A DNA stretch of 64,000 nucleotides from Novosphingobium sp. KCTC 2891 (GTDB taxonomy: Bacteria; Pseudomonadota; Alphaproteobacteria; Sphingomonadales; Sphingomonadaceae). Location of the stretch: the NCBI RefSeq assembly GCF_025938155.1, contig NZ_JAPCZG010000005.1, positions 233,977 through 297,976 of the forward strand. Reading direction: 5' to 3'. The notes under the pieces are model-generated. The model was not told where the DNA came from. It made no database searches and saw nothing but the letters and a program-made list of their open reading frames with translations. The translations under genes and the position numbers were made by a program. Each line of letters starts with the position of its first letter. The stretch's first letter is position 1. This document shows positions 26,598-34,391 of this stretch, piece by piece.

Positions 26598-27620
26598 ATG
26601 CGTGACCTGACTGACCGGTCGCTGACAAGCTATCTGGGCAAAAAGATGCCCGGCTGGCGCGACGTGGGCGTAGCGGGACTGCACCGCCTGCCGATGGGCG
26701 CATCGCGCGAAACCTTCCGCTTCGATCTCACTTACACCGACGAGACGGGGCCGCATTCGCTCCAGGTCATCCTGCGCCGCGATCCGCCAGCCTCGAACGT
26801 CGACAGCGACCGCCGCCACGAATACGAGGCCTATCGCGCGATCCATGGGCACGGCATCCCCGTGCCGCGCATGATCCTGCTGGAGGAAGACGCCAGCCAC
26901 TTCGACGGCGCGATCTCGCTGGCGGAGGACCTGCGCGGATATCACAACAGCGAATACCAGTTCCAGGACCCGGCATGGGCAGACCGCCTGCCCCACCTCG
27001 CGCGTGAGATGTGGACCACCATGGGCCGCCTCGCCGCCGTGCCGGTGGAGGACCTCGACCTGTCGTTCACGCGCCCCGCCACGCGCGAAAACACCGCGCA
27101 GCAGGAGCTGGACTACTGGGTCGCCTCGCTCGATAGCCACGACATCGGCCCCGAACCGATCATCCGCGCCGCGATCCGCAAGCTGCGCCGCTGGTACCCG
27201 GTGGCGACCAAGCTGGCCCTCGTCCACGGCGATTTCCGCGCGGGCAACTTCCTCTATGACGATGCGGGCGACCTGAAGGCCGTGCTCGACTGGGAAATGG
27301 CCCATTGCGGCGATCCGCTCGAAGACCTCGCCTGGTCGATGACCCGTACCTTCTGCTTCGGCAAGAACGACCTGCGCTCTGGCCTCGCCACACGCGAAGA
27401 AGCCATCCGCCTGTGGGAGGAAGGCAGCGGCATGAAAGCCGACCCGGACGCGCTCGCGTGGTGGGAACTTTTCATCTGCGTGAAGGCGCAGGCGATCTGG
27501 AACGCGGGCACCCACGTCTGGGCGACCGGACAGGGTCGCGAGATCATCCACGCCTATGCCGCCTGGTGGCTGCGCAACGCGCAGGACAAGGCCGCCCTCG
27601 AACTGATGGGGAAGCTGTGA
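26598..27620 (+). CDS. Phosphotransferase (APH/choline kinase) family protein
   Basis: About 340 residues with the complete kinase core: 'LVHGDFRAGNFLYDD' (catalytic-loop H-G-D at 210-212, metal-binding Asn217), then 'AVLDWEMAHCGDPLEDLAW' (metal-binding Asp231). This is the acyl-CoA-dehydrogenase-associated clade; the characterised relative LvaA of Pseudomonas phosphorylates 4-hydroxyacyl-CoA, and human ACAD10/11 carry the same domain. The true substrate here is unknown. The ATG at 26598 follows GGGAGAG. The stop overlaps the GTG of a 139-residue hypothetical protein, a fixed partner by coupling. Confidence 0.88.
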   Translation: MRDLTDRSLTSYLGKKMPGWRDVGVAGLHRLPMGASRETFRFDLTYTDETGPHSLQVILRRDPPASNVDSDRRHEYEAYRAIHGHGIPVPRMILLEEDASHFDGAISLAEDLRGYHNSEYQFQDPAWADRLPHLAREMWTTMGRLAAVPVEDLDLSFTRPATRENTAQQELDYWVASLDSHDIGPEPIIRAAIRKLRRWYPVATKLALVHGDFRAGNFLYDDAGDLKAVLDWEMAHCGDPLEDLAWSMTRTFCFGKNDLRSGLATREEAIRLWEEGSGMKADPDALAWWELFICVKAQAIWNAGTHVWATGQGREIIHAYAAWWLRNAQDKAALELMGKL

Positions 27621-28036
27621 AGCCCGACATCTCTCTCGCGGTGGCCGAACTGGCCAACCGCCTGCGCACGGACCTGCTGGCCGAACTGACCGGCTTTCGC
27701 GCCAACGTCGCCGCCATGGGCGCGGCCATGCTCGACATGGTGGCTGACGAATGGGACGGTGCGACGGCCCGCCTCGTCCGCGAAAACCGCGCCTTTCGCG
27801 CGCTGCTGGACCAAGGTGCGGCGATTTACGGCTCCCCGGCCCCCGGCGGCGATGACGAGGATCTGCGCGTGTCCGCCCTCTCTTGCGAGAATGACCGTCT
27901 GCGCGGCCTCATCACGGACCTGATGGCGCGGCTCGAGGATGATGAAAGCGCACCCGCCCAAACCCTGCTCGACGCAATCTGGGCCGAACTCGCCCGCACC
28001 GTCAGCGAACGCCGGATTGCCTCCGCCAACTTCTGA
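27617..28036 (+). CDS. Hypothetical partner of the phosphotransferase
   Basis: About 139 residues starting at a GTG that overlaps the kinase stop. All-helical, soluble and acidic, with 'LANRLRTDLLAELTGFRANV' and a later 'LSCENDRLRGLITDLMARLE' coiled-coil-like segment. No domain recognised. Strict translational coupling suggests it acts with, or stabilises, the kinase. A strong intrinsic terminator follows 20 bases later, closing the two-gene operon. Confidence 0.7.
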   Translation: MKPDISLAVAELANRLRTDLLAELTGFRANVAAMGAAMLDMVADEWDGATARLVRENRAFRALLDQGAAIYGSPAPGGDDEDLRVSALSCENDRLRGLITDLMARLEDDESAPAQTLLDAIWAELARTVSERRIASANF

Positions 28037-28056
28037 CAAGCCCTGCTCCCTCGAAG

Positions 28057-28088
28057 CGCCGGGGATCCGCCAGGATCTCCGGCGTTTT
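28057..28088 (+). terminator. Rho-independent terminator of the kinase operon
   Basis: A 12-bp stem with one G-U pair (CGCCGG-G-GATCC / GGATC-T-CCGGCG), loop GCCA, followed directly by TTTT. It lies 20 bases after the stop of the 139-residue gene. Confidence 0.85.
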
Positions 28089-28282
28089 GCATTTGCGCAC
28101 TTCTTCCGCCTGAATCATCAGGCTTGAGGGGATGGAACCACGACCAGGCTCGTGCCGTGATTTTGGGCTATAGCTGGAAGCCGCACCGCCTGCCCAATCT
28201 CTTGATGCCCGCAAAGGCGTCGCTTCCGGAAAGTCCGCTTTCCAACGCCGCCATCACCATTCCGTCCCTTCGCCGCCTCGCC

Positions 28283-28322
28283 AAAACACGAAGGGCGCCG
28301 GTGGTTTCCCACCGACGCCCTT
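28283..28322 (-). terminator. Rho-independent terminator of the second TonB receptor
   Basis: Read on the minus strand: AAGGGCG-T-CGGTGG, loop GAAA, CCACCG-G-CGCCCTT, then CGTGTTTT. It begins about 22 bases past the receptor stop. The single T-G pair can wobble, so the stem is effectively continuous. Confidence 0.8.
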
Positions 28323-28344
28323 GCGCGTTGACCGCCCCTCTCGG

Positions 28345-30615
28345 TCAGAAACGGTAGGCGAACGAACCGCCGAACTGGCGCGGCGGCGCGGCGACGAGGT
28401 AGTCGTAACCGAACGCGCCACGCAGGTCCAAGCCGTCGGCGAAGGTCTTGCGGTTGAACAGGTTGTTCACCCACAGGCGCACCGTGTACTTGTCGGTGTC
28501 GTAGCTGAGCTGCGCGTTGACCTTGGCATTCGGCCCCTGCGCGAGACGGCCGTTGCCGTTCAGCTTGTTGTACGGCGTGAAGTACGACAGGCTGGAGTAG
28601 ACGAACGAGGGCGTGAAGTTGAACGCGCCGTTGCCGTACTTGGCCAGTTCCCAGTCGATCTTGCCCGAGGCCTGGAAGCGCGGGGCATAGGGCACGCGCT
28701 GGCCGGCGATGCTGCCGAACAGCAGCTGCGCCTGCTGGTACTTCGCATCAAGGAACGAACCGTTGGCGCTGATGCGGAAGGTGCTCGACGGCGCGAGCGA
28801 GGCTTCGAATTCCACGCCCTTGATCTTCGACTTGTCGACGTTGGCCAGCAGCGTCTGCGCGCCGTCGGTCTCGTTGATCTGCTGGTTGCGGTACTTCATC
28901 AGGAAGGCCGAAACCGACAGGGTCAGCATGTTGTCGATGAAGCGCCCCTTGGCGCCCACTTCATAGGCGTCGACCTTTTCCGGCTTGGTCGTGTTGATCG
29001 GCGCGCTGAAGCACTGGCCGCAATAGGCCGCGCTGCGATAGCCGCGGCTGTAGCTGGCATAAAGCATCTGACCGTTGTCGAAGGTGTAGTTGAGCGCCAG
29101 ACGCCCGGTCAGCGCGCTCGACCGCAGCGGAAGCGTCGGACCGGACACGACCTTGCCGCTGGCCGCATCGTAGCTGCCATGGATGTAGAAGCTGGTGTCG
29201 ATCGGGAAGATGTCGGTGCTGCGATCCCCCGTGTAGCCGGCCGACGGCGCGATGGACGAGGCATAGTTCTCGTAGCTGGAACGGTCCCAGGTATAGCGCA
29301 GGCCCAGCGTGACGCCGAAGTGGTTGTTGAACTTCTGGTCGGCCTGGGCGAACACTGCGCTCGACTTGCGGATCTGATCGTAGAACTGGTGGATCATGGC
29401 CGCGCCATCGAACAACCAGTAGTACGAATTCGACGCATCCTTGTCGTAACCGTAGTAGCCACCCGCCTGGATGTTCGTGTCACCCTGCGCATAAGTCAGG
29501 CGGACTTCCTGGTTGAACATCTTGAAGCGGTTGCCGTAGAGCGTATCGAGCGGCTGCGTCAGCACGGCCGAGGTCAGGCCGGTGCCTTCCTGCGTGAACT
29601 CCTGCTGGGCATGGTCGTACGAGGTCAGAGACGTCAGCGAGAGCGTGTCCGACAGGTCGTACTTGACCGTCAGCTCGACACCTTCGGCGCGGACATAGCT
29701 GTGGCCCAGACGCTTGGAGTCCGTTTCGAAGAAGGTCATTCCCTTCTCGTTGCGGCCGGTGTCGAGCACGGGGTTGCGGTCGTTCTCACCCGTGCCGAGG
29801 TTGAACACGCCCGCCTGGGTGGGGTTCGAGCGCCCGTAGGTGCCCTTCAGCGTCACCGTCAGGTCGTCGGTCGGCTTCAGCAGCAGGATCGCGCGGGCGG
29901 CGAAGAAATCGGTCGAGTTGGCGTCCGCTTCACCCTGCGCGATGTTCTTGATGTAGCCATCGCCGTGGCCATAGTTGAACGAAACGCGCAGGCCCGCCTT
30001 GCCTTCGGACAGCGTGGTGTCGAGCGCGCCCGAGGCGGTGAAGGTGTTGTAATTGGCGTAACCCACCTGGAAGTTGCCGCCCATGCCCGAAAGCGAGGGC
30101 TTCTTCGACAGGAAGTTGATCGCGCCGCCGGTGGTGTTGCGGCCATAGAGCGTGCCCTGCGGACCGCGCAGCACTTCGACGCGTTCGAGATCGAACAGCT
30201 GGAGGCCATGCACCGCGCGCGCGGCGATGTAGGCGTCGTCGAAGTAGATGCCGACCGGCGAGGCCTGGTTCGGGTTGTGCTCGTTCGCGACGCCGATGCC
30301 GCGGATCGTGAAGTTGGGCTGGCTGTCGCCGTAGGGGCTGTTGACCTGAAGCGAAGGCACCATGCCGGTCATCTGCGCGGTATTGGTGATGCCCCGCTTG
30401 GTCAGATCGTCCTGCGACAGCGCGGTCACGGCGACCGGCACCTTGAGGATGGATTCAGCGCGGCGCTGGGCGGTGACGATGATCTCGCCCGGGGCGGCAG
30501 ACGCCTGCCCTTCGGCCTGCGGCTCTGCCTGCGCATGAGCAAGGCCCGGTGCAGCGAGCGCGGTGGTCAGGGCCAGCGATGACAGCAGGCGGCTGGAAAT
30601 GCGATTCTTTCTCAT
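28345..30615 (-). CDS. TonB-dependent outer-membrane receptor
   Basis: 756 residues. Signal peptide (about 1-28), then 'EIIVTAQRRAESILKVPVAV', the standard sphingomonad receptor opening, a plug with 'LRGPQGTLYGRNTTGGAINF', and a C-terminal barrel ending 'FGGSFAYRF'. Receptors of this type take up hydrophobic organic compounds as often as iron chelates. GGGAGGGG precedes the ATG. It lies 83 bases downstream of the zinc-type alcohol dehydrogenase on the same strand and probably belongs to its transcript. The neighbourhood suggests import of the substrate of the downstream catabolic island; that is an inference. Confidence 0.95.
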   Translation of the reverse strand: MRKNRISSRLLSSLALTTALAAPGLAHAQAEPQAEGQASAAPGEIIVTAQRRAESILKVPVAVTALSQDDLTKRGITNTAQMTGMVPSLQVNSPYGDSQPNFTIRGIGVANEHNPNQASPVGIYFDDAYIAARAVHGLQLFDLERVEVLRGPQGTLYGRNTTGGAINFLSKKPSLSGMGGNFQVGYANYNTFTASGALDTTLSEGKAGLRVSFNYGHGDGYIKNIAQGEADANSTDFFAARAILLLKPTDDLTVTLKGTYGRSNPTQAGVFNLGTGENDRNPVLDTGRNEKGMTFFETDSKRLGHSYVRAEGVELTVKYDLSDTLSLTSLTSYDHAQQEFTQEGTGLTSAVLTQPLDTLYGNRFKMFNQEVRLTYAQGDTNIQAGGYYGYDKDASNSYYWLFDGAAMIHQFYDQIRKSSAVFAQADQKFNNHFGVTLGLRYTWDRSSYENYASSIAPSAGYTGDRSTDIFPIDTSFYIHGSYDAASGKVVSGPTLPLRSSALTGRLALNYTFDNGQMLYASYSRGYRSAAYCGQCFSAPINTTKPEKVDAYEVGAKGRFIDNMLTLSVSAFLMKYRNQQINETDGAQTLLANVDKSKIKGVEFEASLAPSSTFRISANGSFLDAKYQQAQLLFGSIAGQRVPYAPRFQASGKIDWELAKYGNGAFNFTPSFVYSSLSYFTPYNKLNGNGRLAQGPNAKVNAQLSYDTDKYTVRLWVNNLFNRKTFADGLDLRGAFGYDYLVAAPPRQFGGSFAYRF

Positions 30616-30698
30616 GGTTTTCCCCTCCCGGACGCTTTTCGGTCCCAGTCTTGTTCATCTATCCCGCGGCAAGGCGCGAAAGGAGTGACGCCTATCCG

Positions 30699-31772
30699 TC
30701 AATCCAGCAGCCCTGCGGGCTTCACCAATGCCTTGATCGCCCCGCTACCACCGGCCAGCGCCGCGAAAGCGCTGTCGATGCCCGCCAGATCGACACGCGT
30801 GGTGACGAGCGGCGCAAGCCGTTCCGGATCGTCGAGGATCATGCGGAAAGCGGCTGCGAATTCCTCGTTCGAGTAGGCGAAGACGAAGCGCAGCGTCAGG
30901 CCCTTCTGGATGAGGAATGCAGGCTCAAGCCCGTCCAGCTCCATGCAGGTGCCCACCACCACGATGGTCGCCCCCACCGGCGCCTGCTGCGCCAGCGCCA
31001 TGATCATGCCCGGCTTGCCCACGCATTCGAACAGCACCGCGCGGCTGCGCCGGCGGAGCGCCGGATCGACCGCCATCGCCGCGGAAAGGCCCTGCGGCAG
31101 GCCAAGATCGTCCCACCATGCCCCGGCCGTGCCCGCGCCGGGGCTGACGACGGTATCCGCCCCCATCGCCTCGGCCATGCGTGCACGCGCGGGGTTCGGC
31201 TCGACCGCCAGGACGGGACCGTGACCCAGTGCCTTCAGCCGGGCAATCACGAACAGTCCCACCGGGCCGCAGCCGAACACGGCGCAAGCGGTATCCTCGT
31301 CCACGCCGCCTTCGGCGACGGCATGGACCGCGACGGCCAGAGGCTCGGTCAGCGCCGCGATGTCGGTGGGCACATCATCTGGCACGCGCAGGCACGATTC
31401 CTGCGACACCAGCATCCGTTCAGCGAAGGCGCCGGGATAGGAATTGGAATAGCCCAGCAGAACGATGCCTTCCGGGCCGTTGAGGAACGGCGGCGAAACA
31501 ATGCGATCGCCCGCCTTCAGTCCCGCGCCGGATTCGAGCACCTCGGCGCAGAACTCGTGCCCCATGACGACCGGACGCGACGGGTCCATGAAGCCCCGAA
31601 AACCGGCGCGATGGAGCAGGTCACACAAGTGGCCGGCATGATCCTTGGCATGTAGATCGCTGCCGCAAATCCCGCAGGCGAGCGGCTTGACGACGATTTC
31701 ACCCGATCGCGGACGCGGCTCCGCCACCTCCTCGATCGTCAACTTGCCCGCGTTCAGCACCGCCGCCTTCAT
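30699..31772 (-). CDS. Zinc-type medium-chain alcohol dehydrogenase
   Basis: 357 residues. The catalytic-zinc part is present: 'CGICGSDLHAKD' (Cys plus Asp) and 'VVMGHEFCAEV' (His-Glu). The NAD(P) site is 'CAVFGCGPVGLFVIARLKAL'. The four-Cys structural-zinc lobe of classical ADHs is missing (the region reads 'PPFLNGPEGIVLLGYSNS'), placing it among threonine/sorbitol-dehydrogenase-like variants without that site. A ribosome site (GGGAGCGG) precedes the ATG. Upstream lies the LuxR regulator, downstream the TonB receptor, both on the same strand. Confidence 0.9.
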   Translation of the reverse strand: MKAAVLNAGKLTIEEVAEPRPRSGEIVVKPLACGICGSDLHAKDHAGHLCDLLHRAGFRGFMDPSRPVVMGHEFCAEVLESGAGLKAGDRIVSPPFLNGPEGIVLLGYSNSYPGAFAERMLVSQESCLRVPDDVPTDIAALTEPLAVAVHAVAEGGVDEDTACAVFGCGPVGLFVIARLKALGHGPVLAVEPNPARARMAEAMGADTVVSPGAGTAGAWWDDLGLPQGLSAAMAVDPALRRRSRAVLFECVGKPGMIMALAQQAPVGATIVVVGTCMELDGLEPAFLIQKGLTLRFVFAYSNEEFAAAFRMILDDPERLAPLVTTRVDLAGIDSAFAALAGGSGAIKALVKPAGLLD

Positions 31773-31847
31773 CGCCCGCTCCCTTCCCTCGTGATCGAAG
31801 GAGGGTAGGCCTTGGCTCGCCCGCGGAAACGGACAGGTTTCCGCTAA

Positions 31848-32579
31848 TCAGTGGACCTGGCGCGACAGCTGCGCGACGAGCGCTGCCCGGCTGTGAATGC
31901 CCAGCTTGCGATACATCCGGCGCAAGTGGTTCTCCACCGTGAACTCCGAGATCGCCAGCTGGTAGGCGACCTGCTTGTTCTGCTTCCCCTCGCAGATCAG
32001 CGCGGCAATCTGGCTTTCACGGCGGGAGAGTGAAGCCTCGGCTCCCGGCCTTCCGCTGGCGCAGGGCAGCGCGGACCGGAGCGCGATCTGCCCCGCCGAG
32101 TGCGTCAGAAGGTCTTCGAACAGATGGCTGACGACCATGTCGGAAAGGTCGCGCAGCCGCCGTTCCAGCAGCCCGATGGGCACGGCAGGGCGCTGCGGCG
32201 ACCGGCTGGTGCAGTGCGTGCCGACGATCAGCGAAAGTCGCGAGGTGACCCGGCGCGACAGTGCGCCGACCACGCCGATGTCGTGCTGCGCCAGGAACGC
32301 GCGGTAATCATCCGATTCGTCGGCCAGCGCGTCTATGCGCGGATCACCCCAGCGGATGAACTGCGTCTCACAGGTGCTGGTACGGGCGAACGGGTCGGCC
32401 ATGAAAACGCCGCGCGCGGCATAAGTGTGCTGCGCTTCCCCGCTCACGCCGAAGTGGTGAACGTAGGAAAGACGTGCCTGTTCAGCGCTTTGGTCGACGA
32501 AGAAAACCGACGCAGTGTCGAGCCCGCAATCGGCAACGAGCTGGTCGGTGAAGCCGGCGATGTCCCGGATCGAGTACAT
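31848..32579 (-). CDS. LuxR-family transcriptional regulator
   Basis: 243 residues. The C-terminal HTH (about 178-240) has 'LSRRESQIAALICEGKQNKQ' and 'ISEFTVENHLRRMYRKLGIH', the classic LuxR/FixJ recognition region. The N-terminal 170 residues ('MYSIRDIAGFTDQLVADCGL') look like a GAF/PAS-type sensor rather than a typical acyl-homoserine-lactone domain, because the conserved W/Y/D ligand pattern is not evident. GAGGAGAGGA precedes the ATG. It probably senses a small molecule to control the adjoining dehydrogenase and receptor. Confidence 0.85.
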   Translation of the reverse strand: MYSIRDIAGFTDQLVADCGLDTASVFFVDQSAEQARLSYVHHFGVSGEAQHTYAARGVFMADPFARTSTCETQFIRWGDPRIDALADESDDYRAFLAQHDIGVVGALSRRVTSRLSLIVGTHCTSRSPQRPAVPIGLLERRLRDLSDMVVSHLFEDLLTHSAGQIALRSALPCASGRPGAEASLSRRESQIAALICEGKQNKQVAYQLAISEFTVENHLRRMYRKLGIHSRAALVAQLSRQVH

Positions 32580-32771
32580 GGGTCCTCTCCTCGTGCCACC
32601 CTCTCTTTGCCGGAGGGCAGGCCTTGGAAGGAGACCCTAGCCAAACCGTCATTTTCGTCAAACAATTTCATCCCACAAAACAATGCGCAGCAGGTAGCGC
32701 GTCGCTGAAAACGGCGGCCGGCTCCATCGGATGAACGACGGGATTTCGTGCGTGACGCGCCTCAAACGCCT

Positions 32772-33488
32772 TCAGCTGTAGCTTGCGGTAAATGCTTGTT
32801 CCGGAAGAACATCTACGGTTGCGCGCGTGCCGATGAAATGCTTGCGCACGGCCTTTTCCGCACGATCCGGGTCGCGTGCGATGACCGTCTCCGCGATCCG
32901 CGCATAGCCATTGGCATGGCGCTTCTGCTGTTCGCGGGTCTGCACCTTGTCGAACTGCGCGCGGAACAGGTCGGTCCGGGTCAGCGGGATCACCCGGCCA
33001 AGCTCGGTATTTCCGCCCATCGCGATCAGCAGGTCGTAGAAGCGACGCCGGTTTTCAAGATAGCTCGCGATCTGGGCTCCCGCGCCGCGGCGGCCGAGAT
33101 CGTGCCCGATCAGGCGCAGTGTCTCCATCTGCTCGTCCGTGCCGCCGTGCCGCGCCGCCAGCCGCGCCGCCAGCGCGCAAAGCGGCTCCAACACGTCCAG
33201 CAGGTCATGCACGGCCTTGCGATCGAGCGCGGAGATGAATGCGCCGCGAAAACGGGTGAGTGTAACGATACCATCGGCCGCGAGGTGCTTCAGTCCCTCG
33301 CGCAGCGACCCGCGGCTGACGCCGAAGCGGCGCGTCAGGTCCGCTTCGACCAGATGCTGGCCGGGCACCATCTGGCCCGCCCGGATGCAATAGATGATAC
33401 CGTCGGCCAGCCTCTGGATCGTATCCTTTGGCAGCGCAGCGGCCGCGCTTTCGCCCTGGTTCTCGGTGATCGCTTCCGCTCGGTTCAC
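32772..33488 (-). CDS. GntR-family (FCD) transcriptional regulator
   Basis: About 238 residues. A winged helix-turn-helix, 'DTIQRLADGIIYCIRAGQMV' then 'LTRRFGVSRGSLREGLKHLA', is followed by an all-helical FCD ligand-binding domain with 'RRRFYDLLIAMGGNTELGRV'. FCD regulators usually repress catabolic genes and release DNA on binding an organic acid. The GTG at 33488 has AGGGGAGG seven bases upstream; the longer frame begins inside another small frame and was not used. The start follows the stop of a possible 55-codon ORF by 10 bases. Confidence 0.88.
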   Translation of the reverse strand: MNRAEAITENQGESAAAALPKDTIQRLADGIIYCIRAGQMVPGQHLVEADLTRRFGVSRGSLREGLKHLAADGIVTLTRFRGAFISALDRKAVHDLLDVLEPLCALAARLAARHGGTDEQMETLRLIGHDLGRRGAGAQIASYLENRRRFYDLLIAMGGNTELGRVIPLTRTDLFRAQFDKVQTREQQKRHANGYARIAETVIARDPDRAEKAVRKHFIGTRATVDVLPEQAFTASYS

Positions 33489-33498
33489 GCGCCCTCCC

Positions 33499-33666
33499 CT
33501 AAATGCACGCTTCCGCGCCCGCAGACACGGGCCCGGATAGCGCCGCTTCGCCGAAGATTCCGGCAATGGAAGCGCCATGCGTTCCAGTGAATGGCCCCGC
33601 TCCATCGATGCCATCGTCGTCGAGGATCAGGATGCGCTTGCCAGCGATGGTGTCGATGCCGCTCAT
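33499..33666 (-). CDS. Possible 55-codon ORF or decayed remnant upstream of gntR
   Basis: ATG at 33666 preceded by GAGAGGAACGGGC, a strong ribosome site. It encodes 55 residues, including 'IAGKRILILDDDGIDGAGPF', ending in TAG. The stop codon overlaps the gntR ribosome site (TAGGGGAGGG), so translation could be coupled. I do not recognise a family; 'GKRILILDDDG' recalls the opening of a Rossmann-type fold, so it could be the head of a lost dehydrogenase. Alternatively it is a leader peptide. Low certainty. Confidence 0.4.
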   Translation of the reverse strand: MSGIDTIAGKRILILDDDGIDGAGPFTGTHGASIAGIFGEAALSGPVSAGAEACI

Positions 33667-33737
33667 GCCCGTTCCTCTCAGACGTCGGAAATTGCATCCC
33701 GTCGTCCGCTTTGTCGGACGAAAAAACCCGATGATAT

Positions 33738-33757
33738 ACTGACAGAAATTCGTCAGT
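33738..33757. promoter_or_regulatory. Dyad upstream of the gntR unit
   Basis: ACTGAC, 8-base spacer, GTCAGT: a 20-bp dyad 72-91 bases upstream of the 55-codon ORF start, beside an AT-rich stretch (GATGATATA). It is a candidate operator for autoregulation by the FCD regulator. The spacing is not the classical FadR type, so this is tentative. Confidence 0.3.
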
Positions 33758-33914
33758 CGTCTCTACCCTCGTGTTGCGACAGCCACGCCGTCTGGTTCGG
33801 GGCATGATCCAATGAAATGCACGGCGAACGAGCGGATATGGCCAGCGGAGTGGCAATGCTGACCGCACCCGCTATGAGGCGGGCAGCGCTCGTTCAAGCA
33901 AGTCAGGTAGACGC

Positions 33915-34253
33915 ATGGCCCGCAAGCATTCCAAGCATGATCCGTATGGCGACTTGCATCGGGAGGAGGAGCCTCCTGCGCCACCGGTGCCCTGCTGGCT
34001 CTGTGGACGGCCCACAGGCGCGACCATCGTGTGGCACCACCCGGTGCCCAAGAGCCGGGGTGGACGCGATGTCGTCCCCATGCATCCCATTTGCCAGCAG
34101 ACGCTGATCGCCAATTTCACCAATTCCGAACTGCAGCGCCATGGGATGGATGTGGAAGGTCTGCTGGCCAATCCTTCCGTGCGCAAATTTGTCGACTGGG
34201 TGGCCAAAAAGGACCCTGATTTCACCGCGACCACGGCCAAGAAGCAGCGCTGA
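33915..34253 (+). CDS. HNH-type nuclease domain protein
   Basis: 112 residues. Zinc-binding pairs 'CWLCG' (27, 30) and a later 'MHPICQQ' (His57, Cys60) frame a beta-beta-alpha metal motif with 'VWHHPVPKSRGGRDVVP' (His41-His42), the HNH signature. Small stand-alone HNH proteins can be nucleases or degenerate DNA-binding proteins. The ribosome site is modest (AGGT). No restriction or phage genes are nearby. Divergent from the GntR unit. Confidence 0.85.
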   Translation: MARKHSKHDPYGDLHREEEPPAPPVPCWLCGRPTGATIVWHHPVPKSRGGRDVVPMHPICQQTLIANFTNSELQRHGMDVEGLLANPSVRKFVDWVAKKDPDFTATTAKKQR

Positions 34254-34391
34254 CCAGATTGCAACCAAGCCGACTGCGTGGCGGAGTACGCGCAAAATGC
34301 GCGCCCCCCGCCCGGTGGTGATGCCGTGGTTGGGACTCATCGATAGACGGCGTGCGCCCAACCATCAGATCATCAGAGCGCCCTGCCCTGC

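Larger units (their letters stand above)
28037..28344. other. Non-coding gap between convergent transcription units
   Basis: This 308-base gap holds the two terminators listed separately, one for each direction. I see no convincing reading frame or promoter in the rest. Confidence 0.6.

Noticed and set aside
28321..30582. 753-codon antisense frame over the second TonB receptor
   Set aside because: Same GC3 shadow effect; the receptor strand has signal, plug and C-terminal Phe.
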